Shown: positions 1 to 7,387, counted from the stretch's first letter. The stretch is DNA of 7,852 nt from a bacterium (GCA_004562975.1 SFQP01000053.1:1-7852); one strand, 5' to 3'. Made by a program: numbers and translations. Notes: generated by a model not told the origin, from the letters alone.

Positions 1-2739
1 CTGGCTGGGGTCGATGCGGTAAGCCGACAGGCCGCACTCCACGATGATGCGCGCACCGCTGATTTGCGGCCACTTCACGGGAATGCCCAGCCAAGGGTCC
101 GAGCTGCCCCAACGTCCCGGTCCCACCAGCACGTAAGCCCTTTCCTCATTCTGCAGCCGTTCGTTCAGCAAGTCCAGTTCCCGCGCAATGTCTTTGGTAT
201 GGGCCGGGTCGAAATGCTCCGACCTCACGTAGACTACGTCCTGTACGTCAACCACCTGTCCGTTGCCCAGCACCGAAGTGCTTTCCAGCAGCAGGCGGCC
301 CGCTGCCTGAGCGTCAAAGTCGGGTGACACCTCCTCCAGACGGTCCACGATGGGGCGTATCTGCAAGAGGTAAAACCACGCCTTGCTACCCGTGATTTGC
401 ATGGCAAACTCAATTTCCACGGGCCGCCCCATCTCCGCTGCACCGATTTCGAGCAGCCGTTTGATGGTGTCCGCCAGGGGGAAGGCATCGCTTTGCAGAA
501 TGCCCGAGAAAGTGGCCAGTCGCCGGCCCGGTCCGTTGCAGTAAGTGCCCGGGTTGAGCCGTCCGTTCTGCAGGTCGTAGGTGGAGATGACATAGCGCGC
601 TGCGGAGTCGTCCGGCGGCAGTGCCGATAGCGGCAGACGGCTCAGGTTGAAGGCATCGTCCGTCTGGAACTGGTCGGCCAGGTTCTGCAGGTCGAGGGCC
701 AGGAAGTCGCGTTGCGTTTCGCGCAGGGCCGTTTCCGTGCTGCCCAGTTGCAGGATGTGTTTCGGGTGGGCGGGCGAGAAACGCAGGGCCTGTCCGCCGT
801 CCACAATGTATTTGCCCAGTCCCACGGCGATGTTGGCAATACCCTCCTCAGGTTTTTCGTCGCCGATGGGGTAAAAGTTCAGCGAGCGCGCCACACCGGA
901 GAGCGTGGGGTAGAACATCTGGCCGTGGGGCTCGCCCACCACCTCCTGTAGCACAACGGCCATCTTCTCCTGGTCAATGAGGTTTTGCGTGGCCGTGAGA
1001 TACGCCTTGCTGTCGCGGTAGAACACCGAGGCATACACCGCCTTGATGGCCGAGCGCACCAGGCGCATGGCCGTCTGTTCGTCGTCGGTTCGCGGTATCA
1101 TGTAAGTGGCGTAGATGCCGGCAAAGGGCTGGTAGTGCGAGTCCTCCAGGATGCTCGACGAGCGCACGGCGAGCGGGTTCTTGCTCACCTTGAACAGGCT
1201 GATGAGGTCTTCGAGCAGGGAGTGGGGCAGTGTGGCCCGTTCGAAGGCTTGCAGAATTTCCTCATCGGGTGCATCGCTCAGGGCGATGGGGTAGAGGTTG
1301 TTCTGCTCCATGAACTGGTCGAAGATGTCCGTGCAGATGACCACCGTCTTGGGAATGTCCACGTGGAAGTTGTCGCTCACGAGTGCGGGATACCGCTTCA
1401 CGAGCGTCCCCATGAAGGCCAGGCCGCGCCCCTTGCCGCCCAGCGAGCCGTTGCCGATGCGGGCGAAGTTGCTGTACTCGTCGAAGCGTTCCTTTTGGTA
1501 GATGGCCACCACGCCGGCATTCTTCATTTTCCGGTAGCGCACGATGATGTGGAAGATGAACTGCCGCGCCTCGTCCATGTTGGTGTATTGGTTGGCATCG
1601 TGCGCCTTCAGGATTTCGGCGGGCGGGAACATGGCGCGCGAGTAGAAGAAGCGCGAAAAATGGTTGTGCGAAAGGTGGTAGCGCAGGGCGTTGTCCGGAA
1701 TTTGGAAAATCTTTTTCTGCAAATCCTTCAGGTCCTTGATGCGCAGCAGTTCCCGGTGCGTGTCGGGGTCGTCGATGATGAAGTCGCCGAAGCCGAAGTG
1801 CTGCATGATTTGCGCCTGCAGGTCCTGCGGGTAGCTTTTGGAGCGTTTCGGGATGAACGACGCGCCCAGCTCCCGGGCATAGCGTTCGTTCTCCACCTCG
1901 CTCGACTCAAGTATGAGCGGTATATGGCGGTTGATGCGCCGCAGCTCACGGCCCAGACGGTAGCCCGCCAGCGGATCCTTCTGCCCTTCGCGCGTGAAAC
2001 TCATGTCCGAAACCACGCCCAGTATGTTGTCGGGGTACGTGTGGAGGATGTCCATCGCCTCTTCGTAGGTGCGTGCCAGCATAATCTTGGGGCGCCCCCT
2101 CATGCGCAACATCTTCAGGTGGTCGTTGAGAGCCTCCTTCGAGAACTCCCGGCTCTGTTCGAGCACCACGCGGTACAGGTGGGGCAGGGCGGAGGAGTAG
2201 AAGCGGATGGAATCCTCCACCAGTAGGATGGTCTGTACGCCCACCGAAGGCAAGTCGTCGGGGGCGTTCAGTTTGTCCTCAATCAGTTTGATGATGGCCA
2301 GCAGCAGTTCAGGGTTGCCGAGCCATGAAAACACGTAGTCGATGTGCGAGAGGTCCTCGCCCGCCACCCTGCGGCTCACCTCCTTGGAGAAAGGCGTGAG
2401 CACCACGATGGGAATGTGCGGATAGAGTGCCTTGATGCTGCCGGCTGCCGCAAAGATGTCGCGTCCGGCCATGTTGGGCATCACGATGACCAGCTCGAAG
2501 TTGCGGTCCTGTAGGCAGCAAAGCGCCTCCTCCTCCGTGGTCACCTGTGTGAAGCGCGGCGGATAGCGCAGGTTGAGGGCGGTGTACTCATTGAAAATCT
2601 GTTCGTCCACCCGGCCGTCGTCCTCCAGCATGAAGGCATCGTATTTGGTGGCTATGAGCAACACGTTGTAAATCCGCTTGTTCATCAGTGCTGCGTAGGG
2701 CGTGTCGCGCAGTACAAGTTCGTTGAGTGAGGGAGTCAT
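1..2739 (-). CDS. PEP-synthase-like ATP-grasp protein with two N-terminal receiver domains (3' end cut by window edge)
   Basis: The frame is open from ATG 2739 to base 1 (913 codons, no stop), so the C-terminus lies outside. The start is firm because an in-frame TAA lies five codons upstream. There is no Shine-Dalgarno. Residues about 22-155 resemble a response-regulator receiver, but the phosphoacceptor position reads LVIVMPNM (84-90) and no acidic pair is seen, so this domain looks degenerate. Residues about 168-315 form a second receiver with LLVEDS (E175, D176), VVSDMSF (D245) and IPKRSK (K298), so it looks phosphorylatable. It carries a long insertion after the first strand. Residues about 425-797 match the ATP-grasp domain of PEP synthase/pyruvate phosphate dikinase: GSLGGKGRG (431-439), AVRSSSILED (524-533), and a closing IEFAM...LLQIRP (775-795). 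A further C-terminal domain contains GPGRWGSSDPWLG (873-885). The mobile phosphohistidine domain expected after the ATP-grasp is not seen. Automatic annotation as PEP synthase is therefore doubtful. The substrate is unknown; a signal-controlled ATP-dependent transferase is inferred. Confidence 0.92.
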   Translation of the reverse strand, partial: MTPSLNELVLRDTPYAALMNKRIYNVLLIATKYDAFMLEDDGRVDEQIFNEYTALNLRYPPRFTQVTTEEEALCCLQDRNFELVIVMPNMAGRDIFAAAGSIKALYPHIPIVVLTPFSKEVSRRVAGEDLSHIDYVFSWLGNPELLLAIIKLIEDKLNAPDDLPSVGVQTILLVEDSIRFYSSALPHLYRVVLEQSREFSKEALNDHLKMLRMRGRPKIMLARTYEEAMDILHTYPDNILGVVSDMSFTREGQKDPLAGYRLGRELRRINRHIPLILESSEVENERYARELGASFIPKRSKSYPQDLQAQIMQHFGFGDFIIDDPDTHRELLRIKDLKDLQKKIFQIPDNALRYHLSHNHFSRFFYSRAMFPPAEILKAHDANQYTNMDEARQFIFHIIVRYRKMKNAGVVAIYQKERFDEYSNFARIGNGSLGGKGRGLAFMGTLVKRYPALVSDNFHVDIPKTVVICTDIFDQFMEQNNLYPIALSDAPDEEILQAFERATLPHSLLEDLISLFKVSKNPLAVRSSSILEDSHYQPFAGIYATYMIPRTDDEQTAMRLVRSAIKAVYASVFYRDSKAYLTATQNLIDQEKMAVVLQEVVGEPHGQMFYPTLSGVARSLNFYPIGDEKPEEGIANIAVGLGKYIVDGGQALRFSPAHPKHILQLGSTETALRETQRDFLALDLQNLADQFQTDDAFNLSRLPLSALPPDDSAARYVISTYDLQNGRLNPGTYCNGPGRRLATFSGILQSDAFPLADTIKRLLEIGAAEMGRPVEIEFAMQITGSKAWFYLLQIRPIVDRLEEVSPDFDAQAAGRLLLESTSVLGNGQVVDVQDVVYVRSEHFDPAHTKDIARELDLLNERLQNEERAYVLVGPGRWGSSDPWLGIPVKWPQISGARIIVECGLSAYRIDPSQ

Positions 2740-2766
2740 CAGGTAAGAGATTTATGAGAGGTCGTT

Positions 2767-3432
2767 TCAGTAAATGCAGTGCTCCAGGTGTGTGGCTGCG
2801 GCATACTTTTCGAGGAGTCTTTCGGTGAATGTTATGGTGCGTTCCACCTCTTCACGGTTGCCGTCGTAGCCGTTGATGAGCACCAGCAGGTGGTGAGTTT
2901 CGGGAGTAAGTTTCGTGTGTACGCTGTCACTGGTGGGCGTGGCGAAAGCCTTGGCCGCATCGCGGTAAACGGGCAGGTGTTCGATGTTCAGCACACCCCG
3001 TCCGATGCCTTCGTAGGGCTCGCCCTCTCGTCCGAAGTCCAGTTCAATCAGCGTGCCCTCGATGTGGTCGGCATCCAGTGCTGCTGTGGAGTAGCCGCTG
3101 GAGAGCGAGGCCAGGTTGACGAGGTCTACAATCGTGTCGACGGCGTAGAGGTCCTTGCCCTGCAACACGCGGCGCGCCAGTTGCTCGCAGGCTGGACGGT
3201 AGCGGCTGGGGTCTTTGCCCGCCGCCTTGTAGGCCGCACGGGTGGCGGCGATGCCGGACCGCAGTTTGATGGTGTCGGGTGTGAAGTCGTGGCGCAGCTG
3301 TGCCACCATGGCCTCGATTTCCGTCCAAAGGTCGGGCGAGGAAGGGGAGTTGGTCACGTGGGCTTCAATCGCTCCGCCGATGAAGGCGGGGCAGGTTTCC
3401 TTGAACAGTGGGGTGGGGATGATTTGGAACAT
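2767..3432 (-). CDS. Stand-alone B3/4 (PheRS beta-type) domain protein
   Basis: This is a complete 221-residue protein. Residues about 55-190 match the B3/4 fold found inside the beta subunit of phenylalanyl-tRNA synthetase. The most recognisable stretch is AYKAAGKDPSRYRP (67-80), followed by LARRVLQGKDLYAVDTIVD (85-103) and NLASLSSGYSTAALD (106-120). In PheRS this module carries the editing site that removes mischarged Tyr from tRNA-Phe. Free-standing versions are widespread, and their substrate is generally unknown. Here no aminoacylation, B5 or anticodon-binding parts are present, so it is not a PheRS fragment but a whole small protein. No signal peptide or membrane segment is seen, so it is probably cytosolic. 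The stop codon is 27 bases before the start of the PEP-synthase-like gene, suggesting co-transcription. The ATG at 3432 has no Shine-Dalgarno; a short CATACCCC direct repeat lies just upstream. A role in trans-editing of mischarged tRNA is only inferred. Confidence 0.93.
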   Translation of the reverse strand: MFQIIPTPLFKETCPAFIGGAIEAHVTNSPSSPDLWTEIEAMVAQLRHDFTPDTIKLRSGIAATRAAYKAAGKDPSRYRPACEQLARRVLQGKDLYAVDTIVDLVNLASLSSGYSTAALDADHIEGTLIELDFGREGEPYEGIGRGVLNIEHLPVYRDAAKAFATPTSDSVHTKLTPETHHLLVLINGYDGNREEVERTITFTERLLEKYAAATHLEHCIY

Positions 3433-3459
3433 AGGAAGGGGTATGAGAAATCAGGTTAT

Positions 3460-3467
3460 GGGGTATG
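3460..3467 (-). repeat. CATACCCC direct repeat upstream of the B3/4 gene (second copy at 3438-3445)
   Basis: On the minus strand CATACCCC occurs at 3467-3460 and again at 3445-3438, a period of 22 bases or about two helical turns. The nearer copy ends five bases before the B3/4 ATG. A CATAACCT octamer sits between the two copies. The arrangement could be a regulatory site, but it is short and could be chance. The rest of the 3433-3528 gap holds an A-rich stretch (minus strand) after the Fic stop and nothing else recognisable. Confidence 0.25.
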
Positions 3468-3528
3468 CGCTTCAGTCAGTGTTGAATTTTGGTGTAGTGC
3501 TGTTTAATAAAGTCGTTTTTTTAGTTTG

Positions 3529-4419
3529 TCAGGATTGTCCGTCATCCTGTTCGTAGTAATATGAATAATCAATACCTTTCATGAAGAGTTCCCGGCTGTC
3601 GGTGTCGTGGGTCACGGCATTGTGCAGCAGTTGTTTGATGCGGGTGGAGTCGGCCACACTCTGTGTCATGGCTTCCAGGTAGTCGTACTTGCCAATCTTG
3701 CTCCAATCAATGCAGCAATGGTGACGGGCTTTGAGCATCAGGTCGAGCCAGATACGGGTGCTGCGGCCATTGCCCTCCATGAAAGGGTGTGCCACGTTCA
3801 TTTCCACGTACTTGTCGAAGACCTCATCCGGTGTTGTCTCGGGCATACGTTCAATCAGCGCCAACTGCTGGGGTAGGTATTGGGCCAGACAGAACGTGAA
3901 GCCTCCTTTTGAAATGTTCTTGGTGCGAACCTGTCCGGCAAACTCATACAGTCCTCCGAAGAGATAGCTGTGTATCTGTTGCAACCCTTGCACTGTTCCT
4001 TCAGGAATAGAGTTAATCATGTTGCTCTCATAGAGGGCATAAGCCTTGCGCTTGCTTTGGCCGTCAATGGTGTTGTCGCTATAGGTCAGCCAGTCGAGAA
4101 ACGCCATTGCTTTCTGGTTGGGCATCGCCTTGGCAAGGGATGTAATACCGTCAGCATCAAGGGTATCGGTAAGTCGGAGTTTCCCATCAGGCGCAAGCAG
4201 TTTCAACTGGTTAGTGGCACTAACCAGTTCACTGCCCTCCTTCTTGAGCTTTGTCTTCAGATACTTCCAGTAGTTGCGTGTCTTGGCATAGTCGTCCTGC
4301 TCGTTGATGGCACCGATGACATCGAGCACTGAGAAGAACCATTGGCCCTTCTTTTCGTTCCACACAGCACGCACTTCGCGGTCGTTGTAGAAGCGGATGG
4401 ATATCTTCGATTCTTTCAT
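3529..4419 (-). CDS. Fic-domain AMP-transferase (class III type) with N-terminal Bro-N/DinD-like domain
   Basis: This is a complete 296-residue protein. Residues about 7-110 resemble the Bro-N/DinD-type N-terminal domain of phage antirepressors and DinD: WFFSVLDVIGAI (27-38), YWKYLKTKLKKEG (50-62), NQLKLLAPDGKLRLTD (70-85). Residues about 125-290 are a Fic domain. The active-site motif HPFMEGNGRSTR (211-222) is fully canonical, with catalytic H211 and the phosphate-binding GNGR. The target-binding flap is KGGFTF (171-176). The C-terminus has SYYYEQ (286-291), matching the class III inhibitory helix (S/T)xxxE(G/N), with E290 as the expected inhibitory glutamate but Q at the last position. From memory the Fic part closely resembles Neisseria meningitidis Fic, which uses ATP to AMPylate proteins and is held off by its own C-terminal glutamate. 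No separate antitoxin gene is needed or seen. A good Shine-Dalgarno precedes the start. GC is clearly lower than in neighbours (42-52% in sampled 60-base rows), suggesting acquisition. Its position just after the AddB-like gene may be incidental. Confidence 0.95.
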   Translation of the reverse strand: MKESKISIRFYNDREVRAVWNEKKGQWFFSVLDVIGAINEQDDYAKTRNYWKYLKTKLKKEGSELVSATNQLKLLAPDGKLRLTDTLDADGITSLAKAMPNQKAMAFLDWLTYSDNTIDGQSKRKAYALYESNMINSIPEGTVQGLQQIHSYLFGGLYEFAGQVRTKNISKGGFTFCLAQYLPQQLALIERMPETTPDEVFDKYVEMNVAHPFMEGNGRSTRIWLDLMLKARHHCCIDWSKIGKYDYLEAMTQSVADSTRIKQLLHNAVTHDTDSRELFMKGIDYSYYYEQDDGQS

Positions 4420-4425
4420 TGCTTG

Positions 4426-4430
4426 TCCTT
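4426..4430 (-). promoter_or_regulatory. Shine-Dalgarno of the Fic gene
   Basis: On the minus strand AAGGA (4430-4426, within AGAAGGACAAG) lies six bases before ATG 4419, which supports that start. The other starts in the window have no comparable site, which is usual for Bacteroidetes, so this one stands out. Confidence 0.6.
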
Positions 4431-4504
4431 CTTTTCGTTATCACATGGAAAAATGGATTTTGCCAACGTGTTTCCTGACAACCTTCCTGTCATGTGCTCA
4501 GAGC

Positions 4505-7261
4505 TTAATGGCACAGTCCCCGGTAGTCGCAGTATTTGCAGTAGTCTTCGTTCTCCGTGGGCGGAAACGGTTTGGCCGGGTCGATGATGTCCGCCAGCGT
4601 GTCGCAGAGCTTGCGCTCGAAATCGGGGGCTATGTCTTGGAAGCGCATCACCGGTTCCTTGTCGATGCAGACATAGGGCGAGAAATCCTTCGAAGTCATG
4701 CTCGGGATGTAGTAGAGCATCGGCACGACAGGCAATTCCGTGCGCCGCGACCACATCAGCGAGTAGACGAAAGTCTGGAGCGGGTTTTCGGGATAATCCT
4801 TTTCTGCCGAGAAGAAATCATCCAGCGCGTAGCTCGGCTTGTCGTGCTTGCGCCCCGTCTTGTAGTCCACGATGCGCATACAGCGCGAACCGTCGGGCAG
4901 CACCGCCTCGTCGCGGCGGTCAATGTCGCCGAAGAGGCGGAAAGGCACGGTGCCGCCACGGAACGGCACGTTGAGCATGATTTCCGAAGTCTGTTCCGCA
5001 TCGAGCACCCGGAACGATGTGGCCGGTGCGGCACCTTCAGGCGTCAGCGTGCCCGCCTCGTAGCGCAGCAGTTGCTTGACATATTGCATCACCGCCTTCT
5101 CCGTGATGGCCACGCCTTGCAGTCCGTTGTCAGCAAAAGCCTGCCGCACCATTTGCTGCAAGGTGTGCGCGGAGTTCTCCTTCAGAAAGTGTTGTAGACG
5201 CTGGGGCGTGATGTCGCGCGTTTCGCCGTTGAACACGTTGAGCATGAGCCGTTCAGCCGTGAGGTGGAACACCGAGCCGAAGTCGTTGGCATTGATAATC
5301 GGGTCCTGGTCCTGCGGCGTACGCAGCCGTTTCACGTAATGATAGTAGAACTGCAGGGGACACTTGAAGTAATATTTCAAGGCCGAGGGCGAGAGCTGCG
5401 TGAAGAGCGGGCGGTCCGCATCGTTGGCCCTGCCCTCACTGACCTCGATGTTCACCGTGCGCGGCGAACTCTCCAGACGGAGGTGGCGTATGTGGAGCCG
5501 CTCGTTGTGTTCCACCAGCAAGGCACGCATGAAGCGCGACATCTCGCCCCGCTGCATCCCTTCGGTCGAAGCGTTGTAGACCAGGTGGACGTGGTGGGCG
5601 CGCTGGAGCAGCCGGTGGAAGTAGTAGGCATAGACCGCCACCTGACGGTCGGGAGTGGTGAGCCGGTGCTGTTTGCGGATGAGGAAGGGGATAAAGGAGG
5701 CGTCGCCCGAGCGTTGCGGCAGGATGCCTTCGCCCACCGAGAGCATGAGCACGTGGTCGAAATCCAAGCAGCGCGTTTCGAGCACACCCATAACCTGCAA
5801 CCCCACCGCCGGTTCGCCGTGGAACGGCACCGACACCGTGCGCAGCACCTGACGGATGAGCCGGAACAGCGTGGACTGCATCACGGGCAACTTGCCGTCC
5901 TGCAACAGGAGCACAAAACGGTTGAGCACGGTGTAGGCACGGAAGAAAGCCTCGGCGTAGAGGTTGCGCAGCAGTTCGTCGCCTTCGGCGTTCTGCCCGG
6001 CCTCTTGCGCCTGTGTCTTGACGGCTTCGCAGAGCTGTTCCAGATAGGGCACATTCTCCCGGCCGCTGGGCAGGACGAAAGGCTTGTCGCCGTCCGGGCC
6101 GGCAGCGTGGGCGGCTGCTTGACGGTCCATCTCCGCCACAATCCGCTCCATCCCGTTCTCCACACAGGTGTAAGCCGGCGTGTGGTGCAGGGGGAAACCC
6201 TTCGTCACGTTCACATTGCGTACCGAGGGCGGCAACGAATGTAGCACGGGCTGTAGCAGGTTCTCGTTGCAAAGCACGATGGCCGTGCGCTTGGCCTGCG
6301 CCGGGTCAAAATAAGCGGGGTTCTGCAACCATGTAGCCACGTATTGCGCCTGGGCCATGTCGGTGGGAGCCGATGCGAAGTGGATGGTGCGGTGGTCGCG
6401 GTCGTGCAGGAAATTGCTGAAGAGAGCCTGGTCCTCGCCCAGGGCGTTGGGAAACATACGGAGGTTCTCTTGCAGGAACAAGCCCGCTTCGGAATGGCTG
6501 CCGCCGTCCGGGCTGACATAGCTCGTGTCGTAGTCCCAATAGAACAACGCCTTCTGCTGCTGTTGCAGGGTGAGGAAGAGCGTCTGTTCCACCTTGTCAA
6601 TGACATTGAAGCCCACAAAGGCCACGTGCTCCATGCTGTCGGGCAGGGCGATGGTGCCTTGTTCCAGGGCTTCGGCCACTTCGCGGTAGAGCCGGCCTTC
6701 GTACGCCTCGCCCGTAGCGGCCAGGTCCGCCGACAGCGCCTCGTAAATCGCGAAGAGATTTTCCCACAGCCGGTTGAAGTTCTGCCGCAGGTGGGTGAGC
6801 TTGTCCTTGGAAAAGTCGTTGAGGAAGCGTTGCAACTGCTCGATCTGTTCTGGCGTGAGGTAGTCGAAACTTTCCAGGCTGCCGTAGTCGCGCAGGTCGC
6901 GGAACACCTTGCGTGCGTCGGCCCGGCTCTTGTCCACGTCGTCGAAGTCGGACAGCAGCCGCTCGCCCCAACCGTAGAAGAAGTCGAGCGTTTCCTTGCT
7001 GCCCGTGAGGCGCACAAAATGGTGGTAGAGACGGCACACCGTATCAATGGGGTCAGCCAGCCGTTTGTCGGAAAGAGAAAGGAAAAGCTCGCTGATGGTC
7101 AGGTAGCGCGGTGCCCAGACGGGCGAACCGTCGGGCGGCAGGAGATATTCGTTGAAGAACAGGCTGGCGCGCTTGTTGGGAAACACCACCACCGTGTGGC
7201 TGAGGTCGTTGCCGAAGCGGCGGCGCAAATCGCCGGCTACCAGTTCGAGAAATGATTTCAT
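4505..7261 (-). CDS. AddB-like PD-(D/E)XK nuclease with iron-sulfur cysteines
   Basis: This is a complete 918-residue protein resembling the AddB subunit of AddAB (RecBCD-type) double-strand-break resection enzymes, though shorter than the roughly 1150 residues of Bacillus AddB. The N-terminal half has an inactivated superfamily 1 helicase layout. Where a Walker A loop would sit, the sequence reads VVFPNKRASLFF (25-36) with no GKT/GKS. VMGVLETRCLDFDHVLML (490-507) followed by VGEGILPQ resembles helicase motif V/VI surroundings. The C-terminal third is a RecB-family nuclease: GSVFH (662-666), GDIDRRD (778-784, likely D781), and VDYKTG (798-803, D799 and K801). Four cysteines fit the AddB iron-sulfur pattern: C634 in YFKCPLQFYY, then C908, C911 and C917 (CxxCx5C) at the extreme C-terminus. 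The encoded partner is probably the helicase-nuclease immediately upstream. No Shine-Dalgarno precedes ATG 7261. The 85 bases after its stop, up to the Fic start, contain no convincing terminator. Confidence 0.93.
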   Translation of the reverse strand: MKSFLELVAGDLRRRFGNDLSHTVVVFPNKRASLFFNEYLLPPDGSPVWAPRYLTISELFLSLSDKRLADPIDTVCRLYHHFVRLTGSKETLDFFYGWGERLLSDFDDVDKSRADARKVFRDLRDYGSLESFDYLTPEQIEQLQRFLNDFSKDKLTHLRQNFNRLWENLFAIYEALSADLAATGEAYEGRLYREVAEALEQGTIALPDSMEHVAFVGFNVIDKVEQTLFLTLQQQQKALFYWDYDTSYVSPDGGSHSEAGLFLQENLRMFPNALGEDQALFSNFLHDRDHRTIHFASAPTDMAQAQYVATWLQNPAYFDPAQAKRTAIVLCNENLLQPVLHSLPPSVRNVNVTKGFPLHHTPAYTCVENGMERIVAEMDRQAAAHAAGPDGDKPFVLPSGRENVPYLEQLCEAVKTQAQEAGQNAEGDELLRNLYAEAFFRAYTVLNRFVLLLQDGKLPVMQSTLFRLIRQVLRTVSVPFHGEPAVGLQVMGVLETRCLDFDHVLMLSVGEGILPQRSGDASFIPFLIRKQHRLTTPDRQVAVYAYYFHRLLQRAHHVHLVYNASTEGMQRGEMSRFMRALLVEHNERLHIRHLRLESSPRTVNIEVSEGRANDADRPLFTQLSPSALKYYFKCPLQFYYHYVKRLRTPQDQDPIINANDFGSVFHLTAERLMLNVFNGETRDITPQRLQHFLKENSAHTLQQMVRQAFADNGLQGVAITEKAVMQYVKQLLRYEAGTLTPEGAAPATSFRVLDAEQTSEIMLNVPFRGGTVPFRLFGDIDRRDEAVLPDGSRCMRIVDYKTGRKHDKPSYALDDFFSAEKDYPENPLQTFVYSLMWSRRTELPVVPMLYYIPSMTSKDFSPYVCIDKEPVMRFQDIAPDFERKLCDTLADIIDPAKPFPPTENEDYCKYCDYRGLCH

Positions 7262-7281
7262 GGTTTGTAGTATAGTTTCGT

Positions 7282-7387
7282 AGGTTATGAGGTTATAAGA
7301 TTACTGTCTGAAGGGTAGGAATACGCCAGAGAGTGACATTATAACCTTATAACTGGGGAGCGAAGCGACCCTAACCTTATAACCTTC
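7282..7387. repeat. Cluster of AGGTTATA-type repeats in the AddA-like/AddB-like gap
   Basis: Three blocks are built from the same unit. AGGTTATGAGGTTATAAG (7282-7299) is a tandem pair. Its inverse occurs at 7338-7354 and 7371-7387. The last two share an identical 12-mer, TAACCTTATAAC (7342-7353 and 7372-7383), 30 bases apart. Between them lies a GC-rich block, GGGGAGCGAAGCGACCCT (7355-7372). GGG/CCC and the self-complementary TTATAA cores could form an imperfect hairpin around that block. It is probably a small intergenic repeat; its function is unknown. Confidence 0.6.

Noticed and set aside
985..2226. Plus-strand open frame of 413 codons
   Set aside because: It lies antisense to the PEP-synthase-like gene, whose minus-strand product has recognisable receiver and ATP-grasp motifs throughout. 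The plus-strand translation has no family resemblance. High GC makes such long shadows common.
3530..3549. CAGGAT/ATCCTG inverted repeat at the end of the Fic gene as a terminator
   Set aside because: The stem is only six bases, overlaps the coding end and stop, and on the transcript is followed by an A-rich rather than a U-rich run.
4455..4470. Sigma70-like promoter for the Fic gene (minus-strand TTGGCA followed by GATAAC)
   Set aside because: The -35-like box is fair, but the -10-like box matches only four of six at 18-base spacing, and Bacteroidetes use a different consensus. It is not strong enough to list.
4476..4492. TGACA/TGTCA hairpin after the AddB-like stop
   Set aside because: The five-base stem has a seven-base loop and no T-run on the minus strand; it is too weak to call a terminator.
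5264..7255. Plus-strand open frames of 326 codons (5264-6244) and 303 codons (6344-7255)
   Set aside because: Both are antisense to the AddB-like gene and have biased, domain-free compositions. The minus-strand protein is intact and recognisable over its whole length.
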